Assembly: GCF_947497285.1 (NCBI RefSeq)
Contig: NZ_CANMFT010000003.1
Location: forward strand, 248,001-312,000
Length of the DNA stretch: 64,000 nt
Direction: 5' to 3'
Origin: an uncultured Aliiroseovarius sp.
GTDB lineage: Bacteria; Pseudomonadota; Alphaproteobacteria; Rhodobacterales; Rhodobacteraceae
Numbering within the stretch: the first letter of the stretch is position 1; each line of letters starts with the position of its first letter. The notes below the pieces were generated by a model. It saw nothing but the letters and a program-made list of their open reading frames with translations. It had not been told where the DNA came from and ran no database searches. Positions 8,960 to 17,343 of this stretch are shown piece by piece. Made by a program: the position numbers and the translations under genes.

Positions 8960-10516
8960 ATGACGAAATTTGTCAGAAGCCTGACGGCTGCGGCCGTCGT
9001 GGCGACAATGGCGTCGGCAGCATTTGCCGAAAATACCGTGCGTGTCGCCTATGACGCCGACCCGGTATCGCTGGATCCGCACGAACAGCTTTCGGGCGGC
9101 ACGTTGCAGCTGTCGCACATGGTCTTTGACCCGCTGGTGCGTTGGACGCAAGACCTGCAGTTCGAAGCTCGCCTTGCTGAAAGCTGGGAGCAGATCGACG
9201 ACACCACAATGCGCTTCAAGCTGAAAAGCGGTGTGAAGTTCCATTCGGGCAACATGTTGACCGCGAATGACGTGGATTGGACGTTTGACCGTCTGAAGCA
9301 AAGTGATGACTTCAAGGGGATCTTCGCTCAGTTCACAGATGTTGAAGTCATCGACGACATGACCTTCGATCTGAAAACCTCGGCGCCGTATCCGCTGGTG
9401 CTGCATACCGCGACCTACATCTTCCCGATGGACAGCGCGTTCTACACTGGCGAAACCGATGATGGCAAAGACAAGTCGGAAATCGTCAAGCACGGCGACA
9501 GCTTCGCATCGCGTAACGTGTCGGGCACCGGTCCTTATGTTGTGTCCGAGCGTGAGCAGGGCGTGAAAGTGGTGTTCGACCGTTTTGCCGACTATTGGGA
9601 TACCGAAAGCAAAGGCAACGTGGACAAAATCGTCCTGACGCCGATTAAAGAAGACCCGACCCGCGTGGCCGCGCTTCTGTCTGGCGACGTTGACTTTATC
9701 GCGCCGGTTCCGCCGACCGACCTGCAACGTGTGGCAGATGCCGATGGCGTCGACCTGATCACCATGCCCGGCACCCGGATCATCACATTCCAGATGAACC
9801 AGGAACGTGTTGAGGCGTTCAAGGATGCACGCGTACGCAAGGCGATCGACTATGCCGTGAACAACGCTGGTATCGTTGACCGTATCATGCGGGGCTTCGG
9901 CACCGTGGGCGGTCAAGCAAGCCCTGCAGGCTACCTGGGGTATGACGAGGCATTGGCCCCGCGTTTCGACGTGGAAATGGCGAAGTCATTGATGGCTGAT
10001 GCTGGATATGCCGACGGTTTCTCGATCACCATGATGGCGCCGAACAACCGCTATGTGAACGATGACAAGATCGCACAGGCCGTTGCCTCGATGCTGGCGC
10101 AGATCAACATCAAAGTTGACCTGCAAACCATGCCGAAAGCGCAATACTGGCCCGCGTTTGATGAACGTGCGGCTGATATGATGATGATCGGCTGGCATGC
10201 GGACACCGAAGATTCTGCCAACTTCCACCAGTTCCTGACGGCGTGCCCGGACGAAGCAACCGGTAACGGTCAGTATAACTCGGGCAACTACTGCAACGAG
10301 GAAGCAGACGCTTTGATGATCGCCACGAATACGGAAACCGACCAAGCCAAACGCGGCGAAATGCTGAAAAAGCTGGAAGGTATCCTGTATGAAGAGGCAG
10401 CCTTTATTCCGCTGCACTGGCAGAACCTTGCTTGGGGTTCCAAGTCGGGCATGAACTCGGGTGAGATCGTGAACGCACTGAACTTCCCGTATTTCGGTGA
10501 CCTGGTCGTCGAATAA
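8960..10516 (+). CDS. Peptide-type ABC transporter substrate-binding protein (family 5)
   Basis: 518-residue periplasmic binding protein of the DppA/OppA family. A Sec signal peptide (MTKFVRSLTAAAVV…AFA) precedes the mature domain starting ENTVRVAYDADPVSLDPHE, the family's usual opening. Landmarks such as 'ESWEQIDDTTMRFKLKSGVKFHSG' and 'ANDVDWTFDRLK' are clear. ATG 8960 is chosen over an upstream in-frame GTG because it gives the signal peptide and has GGGGAG 7 bp away. First gene of a five-gene dppABCDF-like operon. Substrate may be di- or oligopeptides or another family-5 ligand; the sequence alone does not decide. Confidence 0.94.
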   Translation: MTKFVRSLTAAAVVATMASAAFAENTVRVAYDADPVSLDPHEQLSGGTLQLSHMVFDPLVRWTQDLQFEARLAESWEQIDDTTMRFKLKSGVKFHSGNMLTANDVDWTFDRLKQSDDFKGIFAQFTDVEVIDDMTFDLKTSAPYPLVLHTATYIFPMDSAFYTGETDDGKDKSEIVKHGDSFASRNVSGTGPYVVSEREQGVKVVFDRFADYWDTESKGNVDKIVLTPIKEDPTRVAALLSGDVDFIAPVPPTDLQRVADADGVDLITMPGTRIITFQMNQERVEAFKDARVRKAIDYAVNNAGIVDRIMRGFGTVGGQASPAGYLGYDEALAPRFDVEMAKSLMADAGYADGFSITMMAPNNRYVNDDKIAQAVASMLAQINIKVDLQTMPKAQYWPAFDERAADMMMIGWHADTEDSANFHQFLTACPDEATGNGQYNSGNYCNEEADALMIATNTETDQAKRGEMLKKLEGILYEEAAFIPLHWQNLAWGSKSGMNSGEIVNALNFPYFGDLVVE

Positions 10517-10526
10517 GCATCCCTAC

Positions 10527-10560
10527 AACCGGGCCGGGCGACTTTGCGCCGGCCCGGTTT
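10527..10560 (+). terminator. Intercistronic hairpin after the binding-protein gene
   Basis: AACCGGGCCGG (10527-10537) pairs with CCGGCCCGGTT (10549-10559), and the loop can pair a little further. It is followed by TTTCCC rather than a long T-run. Its place between the binding protein and the permeases suggests partial termination or 3'-end protection that leaves the binding protein most abundant. Confidence 0.7.
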
Positions 10561-10655
10561 CCCATATCGTTGCACAAAGGCCGTCGCCGGGGTGAGTGAC
10601 CTCGGTTCTGTTGCCTGACGGTGCAACTTGACCACTGCCAAAAAAGGTAAAAACA

Positions 10656-11636
10656 ATGTTTGCCTATCTCGTGAAGCGAGTTTTTCAGGCGATAGCCGTG
10701 ATGTTCGTCATCTCGCTGATTGCATTTGCCATTCAAGGCAATCTTGGCGACCCGCTGCGCGAGCTGGTTGGCCAGTCTGTCTCCGAAGAAGTCCGCCAGC
10801 AGCTACGCGACGAACTTGGCCTGAATGACAGCTTCATGGTTCAGTATCTGCGGTTTGCAGGCAATGCGCTGCAGGGTGATCTGGGGACTTCTTATTTCTT
10901 CAAGGAACCGGCGCTGGACGTGATCTTGAAGAAGTTGCCCGCAACGTTAGAGCTTGTTCTGGGTGCCACGGTCATCATCATCGGCCTGTCGGTGCCGCTT
11001 GGCGTATTTACCGCGATCAAACCCGATGCGTTTCTGAGCCGCATCATCATGGGTCTGTCGATCATCGGTATTTCGGTTCCGGTGTTCCTGACTGCCATTT
11101 TGATGATCTTCGTCTTCTCGGTCGAATATGGCTGGTTCCCATCCTTTGGGCGCGGCGATGTTGTGCAGGTCTGGGGCTATTGGGAAACCAACTTCGCAAC
11201 CTTTGATGGTTGGATGCATATCATCCTGCCCTCCATTGCGCTTGCTTCGATCATGTTGCCCTTGTTTGTGCGCCTGATCCGAGCCGAAATGATGGAAGTA
11301 TTGCAGTCCGAGTATGTGAAATACGCGGTCGCCAAGGGCATCAAGCCCCGCCGCATCTATTTCGTGCATGCGCTGAAAAATACACTTCTGCCGGTCATTA
11401 CCGTTGGCGGTGTGCAGATCGGCACGATGGTGGCATACACCATCCTGACCGAGACCGTCTTTCAGTGGCCGGGCATGGGTTTCATGTTCCTAGAGGCCGT
11501 GAACCGGGTCGATACACCCCTGATCGTCGCCTACCTGATCGTTGTCGGCTTCATCTTCGTCGTGACCAACACAATCGTTGACCTGATCTACGGGTTGGTG
11601 AACCCGACTGTGAACCTTGCAAGGATGGGCGCATGA
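10656..11636 (+). CDS. Peptide-type ABC transporter permease (DppB-like)
   Basis: 326-residue inner-membrane subunit. It opens with the DppB/OppB-type N terminus (MFAYLVKRVFQAIAVMFVISLIAF) and has about six helices. The EAA loop is 'EYVKYAVAKGIKPRRIYFVHALKN' near residue 215. It forms the translocation pore with the next gene product. An AAGGT site lies 8 bp before the ATG. It overlaps the next gene by 4 bp (ATGA). Confidence 0.94.
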   Translation: MFAYLVKRVFQAIAVMFVISLIAFAIQGNLGDPLRELVGQSVSEEVRQQLRDELGLNDSFMVQYLRFAGNALQGDLGTSYFFKEPALDVILKKLPATLELVLGATVIIIGLSVPLGVFTAIKPDAFLSRIIMGLSIIGISVPVFLTAILMIFVFSVEYGWFPSFGRGDVVQVWGYWETNFATFDGWMHIILPSIALASIMLPLFVRLIRAEMMEVLQSEYVKYAVAKGIKPRRIYFVHALKNTLLPVITVGGVQIGTMVAYTILTETVFQWPGMGFMFLEAVNRVDTPLIVAYLIVVGFIFVVTNTIVDLIYGLVNPTVNLARMGA

Positions 11637-12583
11637 GCACCGAGACCCTTTCCCCCAGCACAGAACCGTCGCGCTGGTCAAAGATCCTGAATTCCAACTT
11701 GGGCTACAGTTTTCGGCGTAACCCGGTGGCGATGGTCAGCATGATCATTTTTCTGTTGATTGCCGGTGCTGCAATTCTGTCACCGCTAATCGCGCCATAT
11801 GATCCTTACGACCCGGCGCAGATCGACATCATGAACTCGGAATATCCGCCGGTCTGGATAGACGGGGCGCTGCCTCAGTTTGTGTTCGGCACAGATGATC
11901 AGGGCCGCGACCTGTGGTCCACGATCTTGTATGGCACCCGCCTGTCGTTGCTTATCGGGGTTTGCGCCGTCGCGTTGCAGGCATTTCTGGGCATCTCGAT
12001 CGGCTTGATCGCGGGCTATATCGGCGGGCGTCTCGACAATCTGTTGATGCGGATGGCTGATATCCAATTGTCATTTTCGACCCTGATGGTTGCCATAATC
12101 TTCTTGGCGGTCACACAGGCGATGTTCGGGTCCGAGATGTTCAACCGCTATGCGGTGTTCTTTCTTATCGCTGTGATTGGCGTGGCTGAGTGGCCGCAAT
12201 ATGCCCGCACGGTCCGTGCGACCGTTCTGGCCGAGAAAAAGAAGGAATACGTTGATAGCGCGCGCGTGCTGGGCTTTGGCCCCGGCCGGATCATGGTGCG
12301 GCATATCCTGCCCAATTCCTTGTCGCCGATCTTCGTCATCTCGACCGTTCAAGTGGCCAACGCGATCATCTCGGAAGCCTCGCTGAGCTTCCTTGGTCTG
12401 GGTATGCCGCCCAGCCAGCCGTCGCTTGGGTCTCTGATCTCGTCCGGGTTCGACTATATCTTTTCGGGCAGCTGGTGGATCACGGTGATCCCCGGTGTCG
12501 TTCTGGTCGTTCTGGTGCTGGTCATCAACTTGCTGGGCGACTGGATGCGCGATGTCCTGAACCCGAAACTCTATAAGGGGTAA
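11633..12583 (+). CDS. Peptide-type ABC transporter permease (DppC-like)
   Basis: 316-residue second permease. A hydrophilic N-terminal stretch leads to the DppC/OppC signature 'RRNPVAMVSMIIFLLIAGAAI' and 'HWFGTDDQGRDLWS'-like 'FGTDDQGRDLWSTILYG'. The EAA loop 'YVDSARVLGFGPGRIMVRHILPN' lies near residue 215. It starts in the ATGA overlap with the preceding permease gene and lies 4 bp before the first ATPase gene. Confidence 0.94.
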   Translation: MSTETLSPSTEPSRWSKILNSNLGYSFRRNPVAMVSMIIFLLIAGAAILSPLIAPYDPYDPAQIDIMNSEYPPVWIDGALPQFVFGTDDQGRDLWSTILYGTRLSLLIGVCAVALQAFLGISIGLIAGYIGGRLDNLLMRMADIQLSFSTLMVAIIFLAVTQAMFGSEMFNRYAVFFLIAVIGVAEWPQYARTVRATVLAEKKKEYVDSARVLGFGPGRIMVRHILPNSLSPIFVISTVQVANAIISEASLSFLGLGMPPSQPSLGSLISSGFDYIFSGSWWITVIPGVVLVVLVLVINLLGDWMRDVLNPKLYKG

Positions 12584-12587
12584 CGCG

Positions 12588-13583
12588 ATGTCTTTGCTTT
12601 CCGTCCGAGACCTGACCGTGAAATTTGCTATGCGCGACGAAACCGTGACCGCTTTGAACGGTATTTCGTTCGATGTGGCGAAAGGTGAGCGTCTGGGCAT
12701 TGTCGGCGAAAGTGGTGCAGGCAAATCCATCACCGGATTTTCGCTGATGAACCTGATCAGCCGCCCCGGTTACGTCGACCGCGGCGAGATTTTGCTGGAC
12801 GGCGAAGACGTCGTGAAGATGAGCGACAAACGCCTGCGCGAACTGCGCGGTGATAAGATGTCGATGATCTTTCAGGATCCCATGGTGACGCTGAACCCGG
12901 TTTTGACAATCGGCCAACAGATGGTCGAAACCCTGTTGGCCCACCGCAAACTTAGCCGCGAAGAGGCGCGCCAGATTTCTATCGTCAAGCTGCGCGAGGT
13001 CTATATCCCATCGCCGGAAGAGCGGCTGGACCAATACCCTCATGAGCTTTCCGGCGGTATGCGCCAGCGGATCATCATCGCGATTGCGCTTCTGCTGGAC
13101 CCGCAGTTGATCATCGCGGACGAACCAACAACCGCGCTGGACGTGACCATTCAGGCCGACATCATGGAGCTGCTCTTGGAGCTGTGTCAGTCCAACAAGG
13201 TCGGGCTAATTCTGATCACCCACGACCTTGGTGTCGTCAGCCAGATGACCGAGCGCACCTTGGTCATGTATGCTGGTCGCATCATCGAGGCGGGTCGCAC
13301 ACGTGAGATCATCAACGATCCGCAACACCCTTATACCCAAGGGCTGATCAATGCCCTGCCGCAACAAACCCTGCCGGGACACAAGTTGCGTCAAATTCCG
13401 GGCAACATGCCGTCACTCACCAATATTCCACCGGGATGCCCCTTCAATCCGCGTTGCGAGTTTGCAACCGATTTGTGTCGCACGCATATTCCCGAAATCG
13501 CCCGCTATGGCGATGTCGAAGTTGCCTGCCACGAAGTGGCACGCCTTCAGGCCGGTGGTGACCGACAGGAGCAAAGCGCATGA
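12588..13583 (+). CDS. Peptide-type ABC transporter ATP-binding protein (DppD-like)
   Basis: 331-residue ATPase. Walker A is GESGAGKS near residue 40, the signature is LSGGMRQRIIIAIAL near residue 150, and Walker B is LIIADEPTTALD. The C-terminal oligopeptide/dipeptide domain carries the family cysteines (GCPFNPRCEFATDLC). This domain marks peptide-type transporters. It overlaps the second ATPase gene by 4 bp. Confidence 0.95.
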   Translation: MSLLSVRDLTVKFAMRDETVTALNGISFDVAKGERLGIVGESGAGKSITGFSLMNLISRPGYVDRGEILLDGEDVVKMSDKRLRELRGDKMSMIFQDPMVTLNPVLTIGQQMVETLLAHRKLSREEARQISIVKLREVYIPSPEERLDQYPHELSGGMRQRIIIAIALLLDPQLIIADEPTTALDVTIQADIMELLLELCQSNKVGLILITHDLGVVSQMTERTLVMYAGRIIEAGRTREIINDPQHPYTQGLINALPQQTLPGHKLRQIPGNMPSLTNIPPGCPFNPRCEFATDLCRTHIPEIARYGDVEVACHEVARLQAGGDRQEQSA

Positions 13584-14617
13584 AAGATATGAATGTGCCG
13601 CCGTCGCCTTTGGTCGAAATCAACGCGCTGGAAAAGCAGTTTGATCTGGACCAGGGCTGGCTTGAAACGATCAAGTTTCGCAATGGGCGACTTGTGCGCG
13701 AGACCCGCGCGGTTCACGCGGTCAACAATGTTACTTTGGATGTCAACAAGGGCGAGGCGCTATGCGTCGTGGGTGAAAGCGGCTGCGGAAAATCGACCGT
13801 CGCACGTTTGGTTGCGGGTCTGTTGACCCCAACAAGCGGCGAAATCCATTATGATGGTCGTCGTATCGACGACTTGTCGCGTGCCGAAATGCAACCGTTG
13901 CGCAACAAGATCCAGATGATCTTTCAGAACCCCTATGCCTCTCTCAACCCGCGCATGACGATCTTGCAGGCGCTGGAAGAACCGGTGCGCCACCATAACC
14001 CCGCGTATTCCGCGGCTGAGGTGCGCGACAAAGTCACCGAGGTGATGATGTCTGTGGGCGTCGACCCCAGTTGGGCCAAGAGATACCCACATGAGTTTTC
14101 CGGTGGCCAGCGACAAAGGATCGCCGTCGCGCGTGCCCTGACAGTCGATCCCGAGTTTGTCATCGCGGACGAACCCATCAGTGCGCTTGACGTTTCGATC
14201 CAGGCGCAGGTTCTGAACCTGATGTTGGAAGCCAAGGAAAGCCGTGGCCTGACCTATCTGTTCATCACCCATGATCTGAGCGTGGTGGAGCATTTCGGAA
14301 CCCGTGTGGCGGTTCTGTATCTGGGGTCGGTCTGTGAAGTCGCAGAGACTGCGACATTGTTTTCCAACCCGAAACACCCCTATACTCGGGCGTTGTTGTC
14401 CGCGGTGCCGCAGCTAAAGGATGACCGGCCGAACCATATCCGCCTGAAAGGCGAGATCCCGACGCCGATCAACTTGCCGCCAGGTTGCCCCTTTCAAAGC
14501 CGCTGTGCGTTTGCGAACAACAGGTGTAGTGCTGAAAAGCCGAAAACCGTTCAGCAGCCCGACGGAAGCGTCGTGGCGTGTCATGCCGTTGAAGAAGGGC
14601 GGCTTGAGGACGGGTAG
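13580..14617 (+). CDS. Peptide-type ABC transporter ATP-binding protein (DppF-like)
   Basis: 345-residue partner ATPase. Walker A is GESGCGKST near residue 67, the signature LSGGQ variant is FSGGQRQRIAVARAL, and Walker B is FVIADEPISALD. The C-terminal peptide-transporter domain (GCPFQSRCAFANNRC) is present. The insertion between the N terminus and Walker A (KQFDLDQGWLETIKFRNGRLVRET) is usual for DppF. It pairs with the upstream ATPase as a heterodimer. Confidence 0.95.
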   Translation: MKDMNVPPSPLVEINALEKQFDLDQGWLETIKFRNGRLVRETRAVHAVNNVTLDVNKGEALCVVGESGCGKSTVARLVAGLLTPTSGEIHYDGRRIDDLSRAEMQPLRNKIQMIFQNPYASLNPRMTILQALEEPVRHHNPAYSAAEVRDKVTEVMMSVGVDPSWAKRYPHEFSGGQRQRIAVARALTVDPEFVIADEPISALDVSIQAQVLNLMLEAKESRGLTYLFITHDLSVVEHFGTRVAVLYLGSVCEVAETATLFSNPKHPYTRALLSAVPQLKDDRPNHIRLKGEIPTPINLPPGCPFQSRCAFANNRCSAEKPKTVQQPDGSVVACHAVEEGRLEDG

Positions 14618-14643
14618 TCGGCACCTGATATGGACCCGCGTCG

Positions 14644-15567
14644 TTGGACATCGTTTGGCTAAGAGATTTTGAAGCATTGGTCGCGTGCAAGAATTTTTCG
14701 CGCGCGGCAGAAGACCGCAATGTCAGCCAGCCTGCGTTTTCGCGGCGCATTCGCGCGCTGGAAAACGAAATCGGCGTTCGGCTGATCAACCGCGAAACGC
14801 TGCCTTTGACGATGACCCCGGCAGGCGAGGTCTTCGCCTCGCAAGCGCGCATTATGCTGCGCACTTACGAGGAAACGATCGAGCGTTGCCAGACCATTGA
14901 TGCAGCCAGCGAAAATGTCATTCGTTTCGCGGCCTCGCAGTCGCTTTACATGACGCATTACAAGACCCTGATCGCGCCCCTGGCCAGTGAAAGCGGGATC
15001 GATACGGATCTGAATTCGACATCGTGGGCCGCTGACCAATTCGTGAGCGCCCTTCAGCAGTGCTATTGTGATGTGATCCTGACCTATTGGCATCCCTCGA
15101 TGGAGTTCCTTGGGCCGTTGGAGGTTGCGAATTTCGAACACTTGACCCTGTCCGCGGATCGGTTCGTGCCAGTCTCGCGCACCCGCGCTGATGGTAGCCC
15201 CGAGTTCGTTTTCAAGCGTGGTGGCAAGGAGGCGATGCCGCTGTTGTCTTATGGCGCAGTTTCCGCGCTGCGCGCCGTGCAAGGGTTTGTGCTGGAGCAA
15301 CTGATCAAACCCCAGAAAGTTCTGGTGGTGAACCAGAACGCGCTTGCCAACAGCGTGAAGGCCATGATTCTGGAGGGATTTGGCATCGGTTGGTTGCCGC
15401 TTACCCTATGCCGGCAAGAGCTTGAAGAGGGACGGTTGGCCATAGTTGATGAACGTTTGGCCACTGACCTTGAGGTCAGAATCTACCGCGATCCCAAGAA
15501 CACCAAACCGACACTTGATGGTCTGTGGCGGCGGCTGCTTTTGCAACGGGCCACGCAGGTTAGTTAA
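14644..15567 (+). CDS. LysR-family transcriptional regulator
   Basis: 307 residues. The N-terminal winged helix-turn-helix is typical of LysR (LRDFEALVACKNFSRAAEDRNVSQPAFSRRIRALENEIGVRLINR, quoted in part by its landmarks). A two-lobe effector-binding domain follows, ending about residue 300. The start appears to be TTG at 14644; I find no in-frame ATG that keeps the helix-turn-helix. It lies 26 bp after the transporter ATPase on the same strand, so it is probably the last gene of that operon rather than divergent, as LysR genes often are. It probably regulates peptide uptake, possibly including its own operon. Confidence 0.88.
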   Translation: MDIVWLRDFEALVACKNFSRAAEDRNVSQPAFSRRIRALENEIGVRLINRETLPLTMTPAGEVFASQARIMLRTYEETIERCQTIDAASENVIRFAASQSLYMTHYKTLIAPLASESGIDTDLNSTSWAADQFVSALQQCYCDVILTYWHPSMEFLGPLEVANFEHLTLSADRFVPVSRTRADGSPEFVFKRGGKEAMPLLSYGAVSALRAVQGFVLEQLIKPQKVLVVNQNALANSVKAMILEGFGIGWLPLTLCRQELEEGRLAIVDERLATDLEVRIYRDPKNTKPTLDGLWRRLLLQRATQVS

Positions 15568-15740
15568 AGCAGATATGAGCGCGCCTTCGCGTTCTGCGCA
15601 AGAGTGTTAACAAACGCTAGTGTGGCGTGCGCGCGCATCAGCACCCGTCAATACCCCTTCCTTAAAACCCTGACCAACCATGACCGCAGGCAAATCAGCG
15701 CTGCGCGGTTTGCAACATGTGAAAACGTCAGGAGCAAATG

Positions 15741-16007
15741 ATGTCCAACCCCTTTGAAAACCGCTCTCTTTCCCTGCGCGGACCTGCGACCGACATGGCA
15801 CCGGTCACACCATCAGATGCCGCCGATCTAAGCGATGTCGCTGTTGCACTTTATGTGGAAACCGGCGGGGCTGTCGCGTTCGTGACCGTGGCCGGAAACA
15901 GCCGCGTCGTGAATGTCGGCGACAACGCGATCCTGCCCGTCGGGGCCAGTCGTGTCCTTGCGACCGGCACGACAGCTACCGGCATCCACGCCTTTGTGCT
16001 CGTCTGA
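15741..16007 (+). CDS. ghsA: GTA-type head spike base protein homologue (RCAP_rcc01079/GhsA family)
   Basis: 88 residues that I recognise as the 'spike base' family first described for the Rhodobacter capsulatus gene transfer agent. Landmarks are the NPFENRSLSLRGPATD opening, 'VTPSDAADLSDVAVALYVETGG' and the C-terminal 'ILPVGASRVLATGTTATGIHA'. In R. capsulatus the protein anchors head fibres that bind the cell capsule. ATG 15741 is preferred over the adjacent ATG 15738 because AGGAG (15730-15734) sits 6 bp upstream. The stop overlaps the next start (TGATG). No capsid, portal or terminase genes are in the window, as expected: these genes lie outside the main GTA cluster in the known case. Confidence 0.82.
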   Translation: MSNPFENRSLSLRGPATDMAPVTPSDAADLSDVAVALYVETGGAVAFVTVAGNSRVVNVGDNAILPVGASRVLATGTTATGIHAFVLV

Positions 16008-16819
16008 TGATGGGGTTGGGATACGATATACCAGCGCTTGCCCTGCGCCGCACCCGGCGCGCGGGGCCGGCGCCATTTTCGCCGCTGTCCACCGCGCCGT
16101 CTGCGCTGTTTGATCCTGCGAATGCAGGAACGCTCTTTCAAGACCCAACCGGAGCGACCCCGGTCACGGCGGACGGCCAGCCATTGGGTTTGTGGCGTGA
16201 TCTGTCCGCCAATGAAAATGACCTTTCACAATCCGTCAGCGCGGCGCGCCCGACCTATCGGACCGACGGAACATTTCATTGGTTGGAAACGGACGGAATC
16301 GACGACGGGTTGGCAACGCTGCCGGTCTTCAAGGTTGGCAATCCAGTGACGATGGTTGTCGGATATCAAATGCTGTCCACAGTCGGCACCGCGCGGGTGA
16401 ACCTTGCCGAGATTAGCAAGACGAGCACGAACGGTATGTCCATCGGCGTGCGCCCAAACATTGATCGCCTGCAATACTACAGCCGCATGGCGCAGCATGG
16501 GGTTTCGGCAAGCAATGTGGTCTCGCCTTCGGTTTGGGGGGGGCACGACAAGCATGTCATTTCGGTGCAAGCCACGGCCGGGCACGTCGCAGCACGGTTG
16601 GACGGAGCACCGATCATTGACAAGGCGCAAAACCTGACAAGCCAAGAGATTGCGAACCAACCGTTGCGCGTTGGTTTGGGCGTGGTGACCGGCAGCATTC
16701 CGGGCGCGTTTCGGTTGTTTGGATTGCAGGTCTGGGCGTCTGAAAGCATCCAACCCGACGCCCAGACAATTGTGGCGCTGGAACAGTGGATGGCCAGCCG
16801 TATGGGAGTAAGCCTATGA
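16007..16819 (+). CDS. Candidate spike/receptor-binding protein, LamG-like (GhsB-position)
   Basis: 270 residues. After a basic N-terminal stretch, the body has the pattern of a concanavalin/LamG-type beta-sandwich. It includes 'LFDPANAGTLFQDPTGATPVTADGQPLGLWRDLSANENDLSQ', a form common in phage and bacterial carbohydrate-binding proteins. 'VGLGVVTGSIPGAFRLFGLQVW' and a final helix 'IVALEQWMASRMG' are typical closing elements of such modules. No signal peptide. It is coupled to the spike base gene (TGATG) and to the next gene (ATGA). By position it corresponds to GhsB, the capsule-binding fibre of RcGTA; homology to GhsB itself is inferred from position, not shown. Confidence 0.65.
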   Translation: MMGLGYDIPALALRRTRRAGPAPFSPLSTAPSALFDPANAGTLFQDPTGATPVTADGQPLGLWRDLSANENDLSQSVSAARPTYRTDGTFHWLETDGIDDGLATLPVFKVGNPVTMVVGYQMLSTVGTARVNLAEISKTSTNGMSIGVRPNIDRLQYYSRMAQHGVSASNVVSPSVWGGHDKHVISVQATAGHVAARLDGAPIIDKAQNLTSQEIANQPLRVGLGVVTGSIPGAFRLFGLQVWASESIQPDAQTIVALEQWMASRMGVSL

Positions 16820-17208
16820 CCGTCAGGATCACGATTGCATGCCCGGAACGCTTTATCGCGGATGCCAACCAATTCGCGCTTTGCGTTGGCAACACGCGCG
16901 CGGATGCAAACACATTTTCCGCAGCGTTGTGGGAGGATGGAACGGGTGGTCGCTTTGCGCTTGCGTCGCTTCTGGCGGCCGAACATTTTGCCGTTGTCGC
17001 AACCTCTCCATTGACGCCACCCGCCCACGCACAGGATGCGGATATGCAGGCCGCAGGCAGAGCTCAGAAAATTCTCGAGGTATGGAGCCCCTTGTCACCC
17101 GGCGCCTTTCCCTCTCTGAGCGCTGACCGGATTTTGGCCATTGTGGGGCTTGAAGCTGGCCTGACAATTCCATTGCTCAAAGTCAGTCCGATCCCGATCG
17201 AAGAGTAA
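16816..17208 (+). CDS. Unknown protein coupled to the spike genes
   Basis: 130 residues, start in an ATGA overlap with the preceding gene. I do not recognise the family. There is no signal peptide or membrane segment. The middle is alanine-rich and hydrophobic (FALASLLAAEHFAVVATSPLTPPAHAQDADMQAAG), and the end is hydrophobic to acidic (GLTIPLLKVSPIPIEE). The coupling means it is made together with the spike pair and probably acts with it, for example as a fibre accessory or assembly protein. That role is an inference. Confidence 0.65.
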   Translation: MTVRITIACPERFIADANQFALCVGNTRADANTFSAALWEDGTGGRFALASLLAAEHFAVVATSPLTPPAHAQDADMQAAGRAQKILEVWSPLSPGAFPSLSADRILAIVGLEAGLTIPLLKVSPIPIEE

Positions 17209-17268
17209 ACGCTGCCCCTGTCCCGTTAATCGGGGCGGGGCGATCAGCAATTGCGGTATCGAAAAGCT

Positions 17269-17296
17269 TTGATTTACCTAAAACTCGTGATAACAA
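17269..17296 (+). promoter_or_regulatory. Candidate sigma70-type promoter before the initiating sugar transferase
   Basis: TTGATT (17269-17274) and TAACAA (17291-17296) lie 16 bp apart in an A/T-rich patch within an otherwise G/C-rich region, 47 bp before the ATG at 17344. The match to consensus is modest. A G/C-rich hairpin (17215-17240) without a T-run lies upstream, after the spike operon. Confidence 0.3.
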
Positions 17297-17343
17297 CTTT
17301 AAGAAGAGGTGGGGTCCAAAATTTGCAACCATGAGGAAAGCTC

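Noticed and set aside
15568-15740. CtrA-like site (TTAA at 15607-15610, then TAGT after 7 bp) before the spike genes
   Set aside because: Only one half-site matches TTAA-N7-TTAA; GTA genes are CtrA-linked in relatives, but this match is too weak to call.
15741-17208. Prophage remnant
   Set aside because: Only spike-type genes are present, they are intact and coupled, and no integrase, capsid, portal, terminase or lysis gene is near; a GTA satellite locus explains them better.
17215-17240. Terminator after the spike operon
   Set aside because: CCCC-tgt-CCCG / CGGG-gc-GGGG can pair but with an internal loop and no T-run; not strong enough to list.
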